Part shown: positions 1 to 11,900 of the stretch, piece after piece
Layout of the letters: each line of letters opens with the position of its first letter
Position numbering within the stretch: position 1 is the stretch's first letter
From: Ischnura elegans
Lineage: Eukaryota > Arthropoda > Insecta > Odonata > Coenagrionidae
DNA: 64,000 bases
Assembly (NCBI RefSeq): GCF_921293095.1
Contig: NC_060247.1
Span: 110,627,111 to 110,691,110, forward strand
Direction of reading: 5' to 3'
Program-made: the position numbers and the translations under genes
The notes under the pieces: model-generated
What the model was told of the DNA's origin: nothing
The model's database searches: none
What the model saw: only the letters and a program-made list of their open reading frames with translations

Positions 1-2
1 AT

Positions 3-95
3 TCAATTGATGGTAGTGGTCAGTCAACCGGAGTAGATGCGACAATATCGCTTGTTCCGTCTCGTTATTTTGCCAATGGGAATAACTTGTCTTGA
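3..95 (+). pseudogene. C-terminal fragment of an unrecognised protein-coding sequence
   Basis: The window opens inside an open frame of about 30 codons that ends at TGA 93-95. Its residues (a DATISLVPS core and a terminal NGNNLS) closely match the end of the 84-residue minus-strand frame at 45471-45725. Both frames are followed by the same non-coding sequence and SINE, so this is one arm of an inverted duplication. I do not recognise the protein. It could be a host exon or part of a transposable element. The 5' part lies outside the window. Confidence 0.35.
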
Positions 96-304
96 GAAAG
101 AGTTTTTACTAGTTTCTGCAAAAGACAAATTGAATCCAAAACGCTTCAACTGGGAATTCTGGGCTTTGAGCCGAAGATTATTCATAATTTAAAATTAGTA
201 TAAGTCTGGACAAGCTGGATTTTTCCGCTCACTTAAATTTTTTTACTAAATTAATAAATAATTATAATTCAATCCACAGTTTATTCACAATACATCTCCA
301 CTTT

Positions 305-545
305 ATGAAAATCTAGGCTGTAGGCTTGATGACTAGAGCACTTACTTTCCACCCAATGGGCCTTGGTTCATACCCCAGCGGAGGCCAAGATTTTTCAGAG
401 ATCACCCTATACCTGCTTGGGTGCAGAATGTACACATGGAATGTATACATGGAATCACATGTAGTACAGCGATCTGTCCGTCGGATGGGACGTTAAGATG
501 TGGTCCTCTTGGCACCTTTCTTTAAGTGCAGGCTATTAAATGGCG
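305..545 (+). mobile_element. tRNA-derived SINE (copy 1)
   Basis: The tRNA-like head includes a B-box-like GGTTCATACCC (363-373) and is followed by a conserved middle with CCGTCGGATGGGACGTTAA (478-496), then GGTCCTCTTGGCACC. The same order of parts occurs at 11229-11426, 45050-45260 and, deleted, at 23450-23580. The middle resembles conserved central domains of widespread invertebrate SINEs. That family link is from memory and not tested. Confidence 0.65.
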
Positions 546-773
546 TTTTATGATTTTCTATAAAATGCAGATCTGACTACATACTACTATTGGCCTAAAA
601 AAATTAGATCGCTGAACTTAAAACATTTACATGATATTCTAATGAAGCATAATATGGGTCGAGTAATATATCGTGGTACTCCTTGGCTTTTCGACTACAA
701 TAATAAATCATTAAACAGCGCTGAAACGTGATCATCACATTCGACGGGAAGAGTGATGTTCTTTAGCTGATTT

Positions 774-945
774 CCATTCTGCACCCAAGCATGCATAAGG
801 ATGGTTGGGTACTTTTCACGATTTCATTAGAGTGGTATCATTAACGTTCATTCCAAATTTCATCTTGTTGGGAAGTTGTGTAAGGGTACCTCAATTTTTT
901 TTGGCCTAATTTGTTCGGGCTGTATATGATTTGATATCTTTGAAA
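774..945 (+). repeat. Dispersed repeat shared with 59105-59240
   Basis: The block with GGGTACTTTTC, ATTTCAT, GTGGTAT and AACGTTC, then a TTGTTGG segment and a poly-T-rich stretch, recurs in the same order and strand near 59117-59240. No terminal repeats or coding sequence are visible. The rest of 946-1620 is AT-rich with only short chance ORFs. Confidence 0.45.
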
Positions 946-1619
946 GTTTCCTTCATTTTCTTCCGCATGAGGGCAAAAAATGCAATTAAAAGACAGTAGT
1001 AGAAGAACGTAATAAGAATTTAAATTCAAGAATACCAAAAAAGTAAAATAATACCCTGAAACTTTCACGGAAAACGAGTACAGTGTATTATCCCTCACAA
1101 TATTTCTAGTGCACCGATTTTTTAGCATTAATCTTATATGTAAAATTCTCGTCTCGCAGTTTTTTTTAGTCAAACTCATCCGAAACAGCAGCACCGAAGG
1201 ACTAAAAATAGGTTGTAAACTATTTTACATAATTCCGCATGGCCCAGGAGGCCCTGGATTGGTCCCTGAATCCACCTCATAAGAAATACATGTAAAGTTC
1301 GTTATTAATGCCTGCAGACTATTTTTTTGCATGCTTAAATCAGCGATAATGGTCACATTTAGTTGAGAGATATACCATTGCAAAAAAATAAACATTCTTA
1401 TCCTTGCAATCGTTTTTTCATTTTCTACCTGATTTGCAGTGAAATTTGTAAAACAATACAAAAGAAAATAATGAAAATTTAGCGTTTTTGGCTTACTGTC
1501 CCCTTGCCAGTATTGCTCAAGTAGTTTGACATTTCTTATAACGATACAATTGGCAATACCAGCGAACCTTTAAATTATACACACGAGTTTATTTAATTTA
1601 TCAGATTTGCTAGGCATAC

Positions 1620-2307
1620 CATCGCGCCGTTTACAGCAAGGTTGGATCTTCAGTTAAATATGATTTGTAATTTGAACCCACCACGGCTGTGCATTGGCAC
1701 GTGATAAGTCATTTTAAAATTGTTGAAAAACGTTGTCGAAGTCAGCGGGAATTTGAATGAAAATTTTAAGGAGAATATGTATATCAACCACGAATCCCTA
1801 TTATTCCGACAGATGTACCAATTGAATTGAAACAGGTTCAATTTCCAATTACATCGGCTTTCGCAATGACAGTCGATAAGTCACAAGGCCAAACGATGTC
1901 TGTTAGTGGATTAGATTTAGCTACACCGATTTTTCACACGGACAATTATGCGTAGTAAACCATCCAGTTCGTTTTAGTGGCTACAGATGGACTCATTCAA
2001 AATATCGTACACTCCATTGCACTAAGAGACTGATAATTTTTCTTTTTTTACTGTCATAATTTCTTAAAGAGAGGTGATTAAAAAGTTTTTGATTAAGATA
2101 ATGAAATTGCAATGAATTCATAAAATGAACGTTCGATCTTTTACTATTTTTACAGGTCGTTATCGTTCACAGTCCTCCATTCCTCTTTGAGTCATATATA
2201 TGCCACATCCCCATTCATTTGCAATAGGTTAGTTATTTTTATTTGACCTCAAAAATATTCACTAGAAATAATTTATTTGGCAAAACAACGTTAGCCGGGT
2301 CAGCTAG
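1620..2307 (+). mobile_element. Helitron 3' remnant with helicase C-terminal fragment
   Basis: Translated with several stops and frameshifts, 1633-1700 gives the NLNPPRLC-type motif of Helitron helicases. Then 1849-2010 gives AFAMTVDKSQGQTMSVSGLD, the characteristic C-terminal PIF1-like helicase block, followed by GLDLATPIF. About 300 bp downstream the sequence ends GGGTCAGCTAG followed by T, the CTRR-type 3' terminus of Helitrons, at 2297-2307. The Rep domain and 5' TC end are absent, so this is a truncated non-autonomous relic. Confidence 0.75.
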
Positions 2308-2544
2308 TATTAATATAAAATTTTTCATATGATTTGCTACAATTACGTGTTACCTTCATATCATTGGAATTTCCTGTCACAGATGTTGGAAATGCTCACA
2401 CAGATCGCAACTCAAATAGCGGAGAGTATATTTAAAAAGTTTAGTCGATATTAAATTTTAAATTCTTTTGCTATTCCAAAAATATCTCGGGAAATATTGT
2501 CAAATAGCTGAAAAAATCCGGCACCCATGCTTGGGGTGACTATA

Positions 2545-2980
2545 AGGTTATTGCGGGGCAAGAGTCCGCATGGGGCAAGATTCCATTCCCGAACTATTTC
2601 TCTGAATGCCGGAATGATGCCACTTGTAGTAAATCAGTTTCGTTAACGTGACGGAATGTAGCAAAGGATTTTTTTCAGGAGAAGGCTGTGAACGACAGAA
2701 CGTGAGTTTTTCTTATTTTTTTTATTTTTACGCGAAGTTGATCTAATTTGTGGGACAGCGTAATTTTTATTTGTGCTTCGGGCGTGTATTTAACTGCAAT
2801 TTTTGTTTAGTATTCTTTGCCTCAGAAATTCATGAAGTTAACAGGTTTGCAGATCACCATGTAGTTGTGTTATGGCGTATTAGGTGTAGGAAGCGCAGTT
2901 GGGGCAAGAGTCATGGGGCAAGTGTCCGCATGAGGGCTCTCGCCCTACGGGCGTTGACTCCTGCCCCACTTTATAGCATT
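2545..2980. mobile_element. Candidate MITE with GGGGCAAGAGTC-type ends
   Basis: GGGGCAAGAGTCCGCATGGG (2557-2576) recurs in altered form around 2900-2935. The right edge, GACTCCTGCCCC (2959-2970), is its inverted counterpart. No transposase frame is visible. The boundaries are approximate and no target duplication could be fixed. The adjacent 2985-3610 holds only short, unrecognised ORFs. Confidence 0.4.
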
Positions 2981-3618
2981 GCTTTCTCTATGACCTCATA
3001 TTGTCTCCCATAAATATCACATGAACTTTGTTGATAATTTTTTTAGGCGTTTTATTCGTAGATATGCATCATACTGCCTGTTGTCGTCCAAACAACCCGT
3101 GTACGGGCATGAGTGTGCATTCCCTCGGGCCTAATTTTCCCGAGAAAGAGTTTGAAAAATGGGCTTGCAGTTGGAGCAACTCCAGCAACTCCTTTGCTAA
3201 CGACTGATTTGGAATTCATAAATCCAAAAATGTATATTGATTGGTAGAAACATTTAAGTAAAAATGTAAAACTCTCTGCTGATGATCCAGTCTTACTCAT
3301 TTTAGGCAACTATACTCCCCATGTTTACCTTCCTACGGTAGAATTTTGTAATACAAACTTCATCCAATTATTTCTTAGCCTTCTCATAGCGCACGCAAAG
3401 CTCGGCCAGCAGAGAAAACTTTTTTGGCCCTCTGAAAAGTTTTAACATGACTGTGTGTGATATGACGTCTAACCCCGGAAGAGGAATCACTTGGTTCCAA
3501 GTAGCAATGCAATTTGGAAGGGCCTATGAGAAAGCATCAATTAATTATATTGGGAATGTAACAAAGGGATTATAGACTTGCAGTATTGACCTAATTGGTC
3601 CATAGGTGTTTAGTGAGT

Positions 3619-4065
3619 ATTATGAATAAAAACTTTTGGGCTATGTCCCCGCGTCAATTCTTGGGTGGCTCCAACGTTTCCCGACCGATGCTGGTCGCTT
3701 TTTCAAGGGATTCTGAATAGTTGGGAATTTAAATTCTTTTATATAGGTATCTGTGTCAGGTGGTGGGGGGAGGGGAGCGGGAGGTTGGAGGAATGGGTTG
3801 CTGATTGTTTTTCCTCACTACGGGTTGCCAAGTACGGCTAATTTTAATGCCGGTGTCCCTGTTGAAATTCTTTTCTTCTTTGGATATTTCAATGGCTTCA
3901 CTGACGAGTCTCTATTTAAAACCTTTTACTTTGGCAAGAATTTTGGCTTCCTTGGGATCTTCCTTGAGAGAAATCCTTGCCAAAATAAAAGTTAAAGTAA
4001 AAGAAAACATTCGGGCCACCCAAGAATTGACGCGGCGACATAGCCCAAAAGTTTTTATTCATAAT
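3619..4065. mobile_element. MITE with 51-bp terminal inverted repeats
   Basis: Positions 3619-3669 and the reverse complement of 4015-4065 match over 51 bp with one mismatch that I can see. The arms begin ATTATGAATAAAAACTTTTG. The total length is 447 bp and the interior has no credible transposase, so it is non-autonomous. The overlapping small ORFs in this interval are chance frames. Confidence 0.75.
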
Positions 4066-4069
4066 GACG

Positions 4070-5440
4070 AGCACCCGCGAAAGTTTTAACGAAGTGTTTA
4101 GTGAGGTTGATTTCCTACCTTTATTAGCCTCAGAAACATTGAATCCTAAACAAGGAGGAGAGGAAATTTAAAAAAGAGGGAACTCCGGGAGAGAAAATGA
4201 TAATAGAAGGCGGAGAAACTTAAAAAAAAAATGTGCATCATAAAAGCAATGTAATTGCACACCAAGTTTAATAATCAATTGTAATATCTTTTACAGATTG
4301 AATAAAAGGCGTTATTATCCCAAGATTAGATACTTCAGCCTAATGGCCATATTCTCACTGCTATTGAGAAACTGACTCTTAGGTGTTTACATGCACCATT
4401 CATTTTTTTCTTTGATGAATTGGTTATTTGTATGCAGCGCAGGAATATGAGGTTAAAAACTTAGTCATAAATATGCTCAGAATTTTCTCTGTACTATCTG
4501 AGTATGATGTTACGTGTTCCTTGCAGTAATCTAAATAGTAAGCTATGATCCAAAAAATAAGCTATAAATTAATAATTGCTGGCCAAATTACATCACATTT
4601 GTGTCCCAGCGAAAGCTAATGTGATCTAACATGAGCACAATTTTTTTTGTTTTTGATAACTGAAATATTATTCTAAAAATTATTTTCTCTCTCATCAATC
4701 ATATTTGAAATTTACAATAAAATTAAGGGGTCGCAGACAGTTACTTTCTTCTTTTCAATAAAAGTGGTTTTTAGAAAAATTTAATTCTTATTCTTAACAT
4801 TGTTTTAGACTTTAAAGTTTTGTTAAAGAGGACTTTTGCTATCGATTTTATATTTTCATTACAATTACCAAGTGGTTTCCACAAATATTGTCTTTAATGC
4901 CCGACATTGATGACAATTACGATAATTTCTAGCTGCAAGAAAAGTTATGTAATATACCTAAAACAAAATACCAGAGCCAACTTGGTTGGCAAGTAATGAT
5001 GATGTTTAAATGATACAAGCACATTAAATCATGTCGGATATTTATTATTGTCATAATTGGTGTATCTATGGAAGACCGGGGTAATACCGTACGGGCAGCG
5101 GGACAATACATTGCACCATAATTTAAGATCCACTGGAGTATTTAGTGAACACTGGGAAGTACTTCTGCATAGCGGAAGGAAATCGAAACCAATAAAGACA
5201 ATCTGGGAGCTTCTGCCTTTACACACGTGAATATGACGAAAGATTTTCTGTTTTGTCAAAGTTTCTTATAATTTTAATGACTAACTCAAACTGAGGTAAG
5301 GCAAACATGTTATTGGTGACTATGTTCAAACTAGTGGTTTAGAATAGCCAATACTATGGGTTAGTTTTTTATAGCAAACACAAGTCGTATATTGTTCTTA
5401 TTTCAGGTAAGGGTTGAAAATGCTACGTCATGTCGTTTTG
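4070..5440. other. AT-rich intergenic stretch, nothing recognised
   Basis: This holds only short ORFs without homology I recognise, simple A/T runs and no clear terminal repeats. Two overlapping minus-strand frames at 4929-5259 show no family motif. Confidence 0.4.
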
Positions 5441-5448
5441 GGGCAATA

Positions 5449-7944
5449 GGGAAGTACACTAGTGTTTCAAATGCACCAAACACGTTTTTTGAATCAGAGT
5501 TCAGAATACCAAAATGCCGTAAAACCACAGTTTAAATCTTAATAGTGAATACTTGATTCGAGATAACCGTTCGAAATATGGAAAAATTCAAAGGCCGCTA
5601 AAACGGGTGTCCATGTTGAATATTGGCCATGACGTCACAAGGCAGTAGCAGAAGGCAGCTTCTACGCCGTTTAGTTCTACCACTATTATTGCATAGAAAT
5701 ATTACTGAATTTGAGGGTATCCGTTTTTTGCTGTCATAAAATATCTTCAGAATATATATGTGTCTGCTTCTCTTTTGAGTACATGACTTCATCATTGCGT
5801 AATATATTAATGTTCATTTACGTGTCAACTTCAAGTTTGGAAAGAGTAGTGCGAATAGCACATTGAATCTTTAATAAATAAATGATGGTATTTATTTTTC
5901 GCTGGGTATATTTTGGCACAATGCCGTTTATCATGTAAAAACTTTTTTTGTTAGAACTGAGTCAAACTAATAAACCTATTTCAGACGTTTGCTGCGAGAC
6001 TTATTCGTTGCGTATGTATTCACGCCGGCCGGAACGTTCGCCCTTCGCAACTAGAATCATGGGATATTAGCCTTATTTCCGTGCTGGCTGGTTGTTGCAA
6101 TGGTTCGCTGTCCAGATTGGGTTCAAGAAAAGTTAATCTTGGTTGGGAGAAGGACAATTCCAACGATTTATAAATGGTATACCAAACTTTGATGTATTTA
6201 TGTTCACTGAATTTTTAAAAAAGGAGGACGGGTTAAACGCTCCATAGAAATGCGAGGCGCTAAGGCTAACAAGGGGAGACCACGTACCTTGCTCCGTCTT
6301 TTAGTTAGGCTGTAATTAATTTTCATGCGGTACTTTTCACAAGTCATATATAAATTTAAAATATCTACCATTATATGATGGGTCAGTTGAGGTAGTGGTA
6401 GCGTGTACGACTGCCACCCTGAGGACTAGGGTTCAAGGCTTCGTTATGGTAGTATATTTTGTTGTCTTCATTGTGATCATACAGCGTCAAGTTTATCATT
6501 AATTTTAATCGCAGCAATCATAGACATGAGACAACTTTTTATCATCATAATGGCGTTTAGTTATTTTAGCAGTGTCATTACAAGCGCAGAGATACGACGA
6601 CTACAAGGGTTGGTGTGCGCTAAAATGTTAATTTTTTCTTTGCTTATACTGACCAACTTCCACATTAAAAATGAAAACCACTCTTGCAAGAGCACATACC
6701 ATTAAAGGCTCGCGGCAAGCAACAATAGGCGTACAGACATAATCAATAAGAACGCAAAACGAATATAAAATGCCATATATCTCGAACACTTGTAATTCAC
6801 ATTACTCCAAAGGGAGTTTACTTTCTCAGTATCTACCTCAGTACCTAGTACTCAGTACCTACCAGTTTACCTCAGTAGCAGTACTAAAAGAACCATTCCG
6901 AAATATAATTTCAATTAACAAATAGGATCAAATAAAAGTTGACAACCCTGGACGGGGCGCGCTGGCATATAAAATACGTCAATCTTTGAAAACCAAGGAT
7001 TAAAACATCGTACGTACATTCTGGGCTAGAATGGTCTCGTGTATTCATACAATGTACTTTGACTACCTATATTGCGAGTTTTCAAAGTTCGAGGAATTGT
7101 AGCTAATTTTTTAGGTGAGCAAGATGAACCCGTCACCAGTGGAGTATAAATTACGCCGCGCGACCGGCCGTGTACCTTTATATCTATATCACCTATAAAT
7201 GTACTAATTTCAACAAATAAAGATAAACTTTAACAAAAATCGTTTTTTATCATATATGCACATATCATGGGCAAAGTAGGCATTTTGCCCGGTCGTGTAA
7301 AATAACAGTCGCGCCATAATTCTTTAACCAAACTACTTTCAGTGCATACATTACTTAGGTCTACGCGGAAGACGCTATATTTTGGCTCAACACACTTTCT
7401 GATATGACTGAGGTACCTATTCAGTAAATTATTATAATATAAATATCAATTTGATCTTACAATACCTTCGAATGATCTTCAAAACAGAATATCATCGATA
7501 GGTAAGAGTCAGGAGCAGTCTTGAACCATTTATTCCGTATGGCTCGTTCTTTAGGCACGGGAATGAATATCTTCTCCAGGCTTTTGTTTCGACGTCGAGA
7601 TGAAATTTGGAACAAAAAATCATTTATAATTTTTTTTTTTTATTCATTTTTTCCATCCTAGCCGACATTTTTAGGAATAATTTCTCCGCCGATTCCCGGA
7701 AACTCTCGCCGCGCTAAAGAAGGCGACGGAATACAGCGATACTCCACTGGTGACTACTGCCTTGTGACGTCACATCTCAATCAAGATGGAGGCACTGTGT
7801 TTCAGCGCAACATGAAATTTTCCGACTTTCAAAATGTTTTATAGTGCATACCCCAGACGCAGGAAATCAAAGTGACTATACTAATGTTTCTTTTTTTGGC
7901 TAAACTTTCAAATTCAGCAATAAAAAAAAATTAGTGCACTTCCC
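5449..7944. mobile_element. Non-autonomous DNA transposon, TA-flanked
   Basis: The left end GGGAAGTACACTA (5449-5461) and right end TTAGTGCACTTCCC (7931-7944) are inverted repeats with one mismatch, each flanked by TA (5447-5448, 7945-7946). A second inverted pair lies inside, TGACGTCACAAGGCAGTAG near 5630 and its complement near 7757-7776. No transposase frame is visible in the 2.5 kb. A TA duplication is typical of the IS630/Tc1/mariner superfamily, but the superfamily assignment is inference. Confidence 0.55.
6380..6450 (+). repeat. tRNA-like (SINE-type) segment
   Basis: GAGGTAGTGGTAGCG resembles an A box, and AGGGTTCAAGGC about 40 bp later resembles a B box. A complete cloverleaf with an acceptor stem is not evident, so this is more likely a SINE head or tRNA relic than a functional tRNA. 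Confidence 0.35.
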
Positions 7945-8217
7945 TATGTAGGCATCTAAAATGAGTGGATAAACCACATTTTAGATGAATATTTGGACAT
8001 GAAAAAGCTATCCATAAGATGGGTGCCGCGATTCCTCACAATTGAGCATAAGCACATCCGTATGACCACTGCAAAGAAGTGTTTGGCGATTTTCATTCGT
8101 AGTACGAACGAGTTTTTGCACTACTTCGTAACCGTGGACGAAGTATGGATTCATCACACTTAATTCCAGAATAAAGTCAATGTCAAGCAATAAAAAAAAA
8201 TTAGTGCACTTCCCTAT
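7917..8217. repeat. 31-bp direct repeat bracketing a mariner piece
   Basis: An identical 31-bp sequence (an A-run, then TTAGTGCACTTCCCTAT) occurs at 7917-7947 and 8187-8217. It includes the right terminus of the 5449-7944 element, so the terminus is duplicated on both sides of a mariner transposase fragment. Confidence 0.8.
7993..8190 (+). pseudogene. mariner transposase fragment
   Basis: The plus-strand frame reads through KLSIRWVPRFLTIEHKHIRM and then FVTVDEVWIHH before a stop at about 8161. This matches the WVPR-L block and the catalytic region around the second aspartate (V-T-x-D-E-x-W-I-H) of mariner transposases. About 65 codons are kept and both ends are missing. It is a dead fragment. 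The overlapping minus-strand frames are shadows. Confidence 0.75.
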
Positions 8218-8559
8218 TCCGTACACCTTGCATGGGACAATACCGTACAAGGCGCAAGGTGCACGGTATTGTCCCGTGTTGAGCAATTCCCCATATAGTA
8301 CCTATTATAATTTTTCTGAGAAACTTGAACATTTAAATAATAATGGAACCTGCTGATAAGTATAATGCTTGGCAGGACCATTAAAAATGCAAGAATAATG
8401 TGTTTGTTCAAATGTAAAAATTAGTGAATATAAATGTTTCATTGTAAGATATACTTAACTGAATAAATTTTATAAAATAAAAATACACGGAAATACGAAT
8501 ACTATAGCGCCTATTTTATCCCATTTATGAGAAAATACTCTCACAACGGAGGGTGCAAG

Positions 8560-8660
8560 AAAGCACAAATTCCATGAAAAGGGGTCTTCAGCTGAGCGTG
8601 AGTCAAATCCGCAACCTTTGGTTTGCCAGGCAAGGACATTACCCCGCTGACATTGAGGTC
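8560..8660 (-). repeat. tRNA-like SINE block upstream of copy A
   Basis: On the minus strand a GACTC-type B-box-like block precedes a CTCAGC end. The same block lies upstream of copy B (about 18255-18330) and copy C (about 59870-59945, + strand), so it predates the gene duplications. It may be a fixed SINE relic at the edge of the promoter region. Confidence 0.45.
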
Positions 8661-8779
8661 AGTCTTTTTCTTCCGACGATTCCAGCTGCATTGAAGATTG
8701 TTCTGAAATTTTTCCTTATCAAAATCGCAATTTCTTTCTTTTCCGTTGATTCATTTACGAAACAACATTGAGAATATGC

Positions 8780-8993
8780 TTCCGCCATTTCTCAACCTAT
8801 ATATGCTACGCTCTCGAATATATATCAGCTGGCCATTATTGTTGGAATCATTCTGAGTTGCAGACAGCTGATTGCTGAACAGAGAACGCTCGGCTTCCTA
8901 AGACACTTCTCCTCTTCTTAGATTCGCTTTACTTTACCAACATACTGAAGTTATAATATTATTAACATATATAGCATCACGTGCTACCTAAGC
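8780..8993 (+). promoter_or_regulatory. Putative promoter and 5' UTR of copy A
   Basis: CTATATATGC (8798-8807) lies about 190 bp before the ATG. It is conserved as CTATATATGC at 18451-18460 before copy B and as GCATATATGC (minus strand, 59729-59738) before copy C. The block from there to the ATG is alignable in all three copies. A CACGTG E-box (8978-8983) sits 10 bp before the ATG in A, is repeated in B (18638-18643), and is absent from C. The transcription start is not proven. Confidence 0.45.
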
Positions 8994-11900
8994 ATGGCGT
9001 CTACGAATCAACTATTTGTATTCGGTGAGTAATCAACATTTTTTAAAAGTAGCATGTGAAGTTCGGATGCATAAAATTCTAAGCCTTTGGAAAAATCTTG
9101 ATAATAGTCTCTCGAAACAGTGTTATGTGACATCTACGACATATTCCTTCTTTAGAATGCAAATAGGTTGGTTTTAGTACAAAAACTTCTTTTTTGTGAA
9201 TAAAATAGTACTTTGCAGCCACTGTGGTTTAATTTCTTTTAATCCGTGATGCAATAGATATTCAACAAAGGTCCTCTCTTTAAGTACATGCATATACTTA
9301 TAAAGTTTCAAGGTGTTAGTAGGGGATTTTTAGCAAGCAGTACGTCAGAAAAAGGACCCAAAATTAAACCGATAGAAAGGGAATAATTCGTAATCCTAAA
9401 GGCGCGTAAATTTGAAGAATAGCCATCCCAAATTAAAAACCCAAACTTTAATAATTTAACTTTGAACTACATTCTCAGATTATCTGAAACACGCTGTTAT
9501 ACTTCAATGATACTTTAGAAATTAATAATACATAGGGCTAATTATGCCCGCATATTTTTGTAGGTATTTTATGCGACTTATGGTAAAATTCAGCCTTTTA
9601 TACAGATGTTGATTCTGTCAATTGAATTATTTTTTTTAATACATTCCATCTTCTGTTAAATAATTCCTTTAATGTGTCCTTTTTTCCACCAACCTGACTT
9701 TCAAAGAAAATTAATTCTCGCTTTATTTTATTCCACTGATTACCCGGGGGAACAATGTTTAACACATTTGCTCATGACCTGAGTTTTTCAGATGCCCTAT
9801 GCTAAAATGGATACGGTGATTTCAAAACGGCAGTCAGATTCCTTCTAAGTTATCTCACTAAGCCTTGTGTAATTGTGACCACTCTCTACTACATTGAGCG
9901 CCGATCACAGGAAACATTACTGCTCACCAAATGACTGATATAAGCATTATCAGACTGGAGGCGGATGGTTGACATGGTAGGAGACCAGGGACAGGTACAT
10001 AGCTGTCTAATACGAGTAACAGGCCATCTTTACTGAATTATATATAGCTCGATGAATTCTTAATTTTAGTGATGAAAATATTAAAATTAATGATAATTAG
10101 CCGTAATTTATGTATTTGATATCTTTTGGAAGCGGCATTGCGTTTGCTTTCGGCGATTCTTTCGGACCGCCGAAGTATCAAATCGAAGGATCGGATTGCG
10201 CTAGGCGAAATTCTTCAGTGCACAGAAACTCTGGGAGCACTATAGTTATGCAGGAGATACTATGGTGAGACTTGCTTCTGGGAGGGAAGGAGGGATTAGG
10301 GATCATTTTTTATCTTTTAACACCTACATAATTCCTCTTCTTTACAACCTTCACCCCCTACTCTATGCACCTGTCTCATCCTAGGAGTACCTTCGCTCCT
10401 TCTTCCATTCCACCGGTCGTTAAACGATAACTTATATTAGAACTTCGTGTCACTTGATTTCGCCAATCAATTTGCCCCGTATTGTACCCAAACTTTACAA
10501 ATGACCTCTCTCCTGATCCTCTAAGAACTTCCGCATTGCTAACACTCGCCAAGCAGCAAACAATATCCCAACAACATCCAGACAACATTGTCGGCGTTAG
10601 CATATAACATTCGTGCAATATCCATGTTAGTACAATTAATGTTCTTTTGATATCAGTCAAATATTTAAAGGAATCACCAAACAACGTTGCAGCTATGTCC
10701 AACGGTGGACATGGAGATCCAAATTACAACATGTCTTAGATATCTTCACCGCATCTAATGAGTAGATAATGGGCATGCTTATAATGGTTTTTGGTAATCC
10801 CCAGACAAAAAACATGTTTTCTCTTAAATTCTCTACAGAAGATATGCTTACTATGGATATTGTTTGAAAAAACAATTTTTTTAATCATGGATACTACAAC
10901 TTGAATATCTATGATATATCACTTTAACAACTCGTTATATTTATATAACGTTGTCAAAATATCCATCGTGTAAAACAAACTTGTTTCGGGTATAAATATA
11001 TTCGGATATAAATATTTAGATATCCGATGGATATCGTCCGCTGCTTGGCTATCTGTCCTTTTGAACTGATTCTTCACCATTCCTCTAATCCCTAAAATTT
11101 CGAAAGCTTCCAATTTTAATTTTTTATGGCTATGGTATTTGGAGAAGGCGACCGAGATTTAACGCTTCTGGAACCCATTTTCAACGTGGGTATGGAAGTG
11201 AGGGTGGAGAGAAACCCGGCGTCGGTATTAGCCTGCTCTTAAAGAAAGGCGCCAAGGGGACCACGGCTTTACGTCCCATCCGACGGACAGAGTGTTGCAC
11301 TTAAAACATCCTCCACATAGCATGCAAGCAGGGATCGGGCAGTCAGTGAAAATTCTCTGCCAACGCCGGGATTTGAACCCATGCCTGCGGGGTAGAAAGC
11401 CAACACTCCAACACGATCCCCTCCAATCTTAGTTTCTCCATAGATAGATATAATACTAATTAAAATTTCATTCTCGATTTTCAGGACTTTTTCTGACATT
11501 TACGACGATCACAATCGCTACACCTCCAGCTTACCTGCAAACTGAGAGTTTTCTGGAATGCCGGGAAAGATCTAACGTGAGTAATGGAACAGAATAAATT
11601 TATGGCCCCAGAAAATAATTTAGATAAATGGTTTAAAATGTACAGCCTTTTGAGGTTATTTTACTAATCCAAAAAATATACTGTAAGTAAAGCAATCCTA
11701 TTGAGTAAATTAAATTAAACCTAATAATTTCACTGAGCTCTGGGAAATGTTTAATCCCACAAAACCCCTCTCGCTGCAGCACTTGTTGAAGAAAAGAAGT
11801 ATTGTGAAGAAAAATTAAAATAAATTACAATTATTAATTGATCCAATTGTGAAATTTAAGTAAGCTGAAAATTTTTTCAGGATCTTCTAGAGCCCGTAAT

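Larger units (their letters stand above)
1..755 (+). repeat. Left arm of a long inverted duplication
   Basis: This stretch is reverse-complementary, with substitutions and small indels, to about 44862-45590. The shared block contains the coding tail, an AT-rich spacer, a SINE, and a segment with GGTACTCCTTGGCTTTTCGA (689-708) that recurs inverted near 44895-44915. The left limit is the window edge, so the true length is unknown. Confidence 0.7.

Noticed and set aside
6380-6450. Functional tRNA gene
   Set aside because: A/B-box-like sequences are present but no consistent acceptor stem or cloverleaf could be formed.
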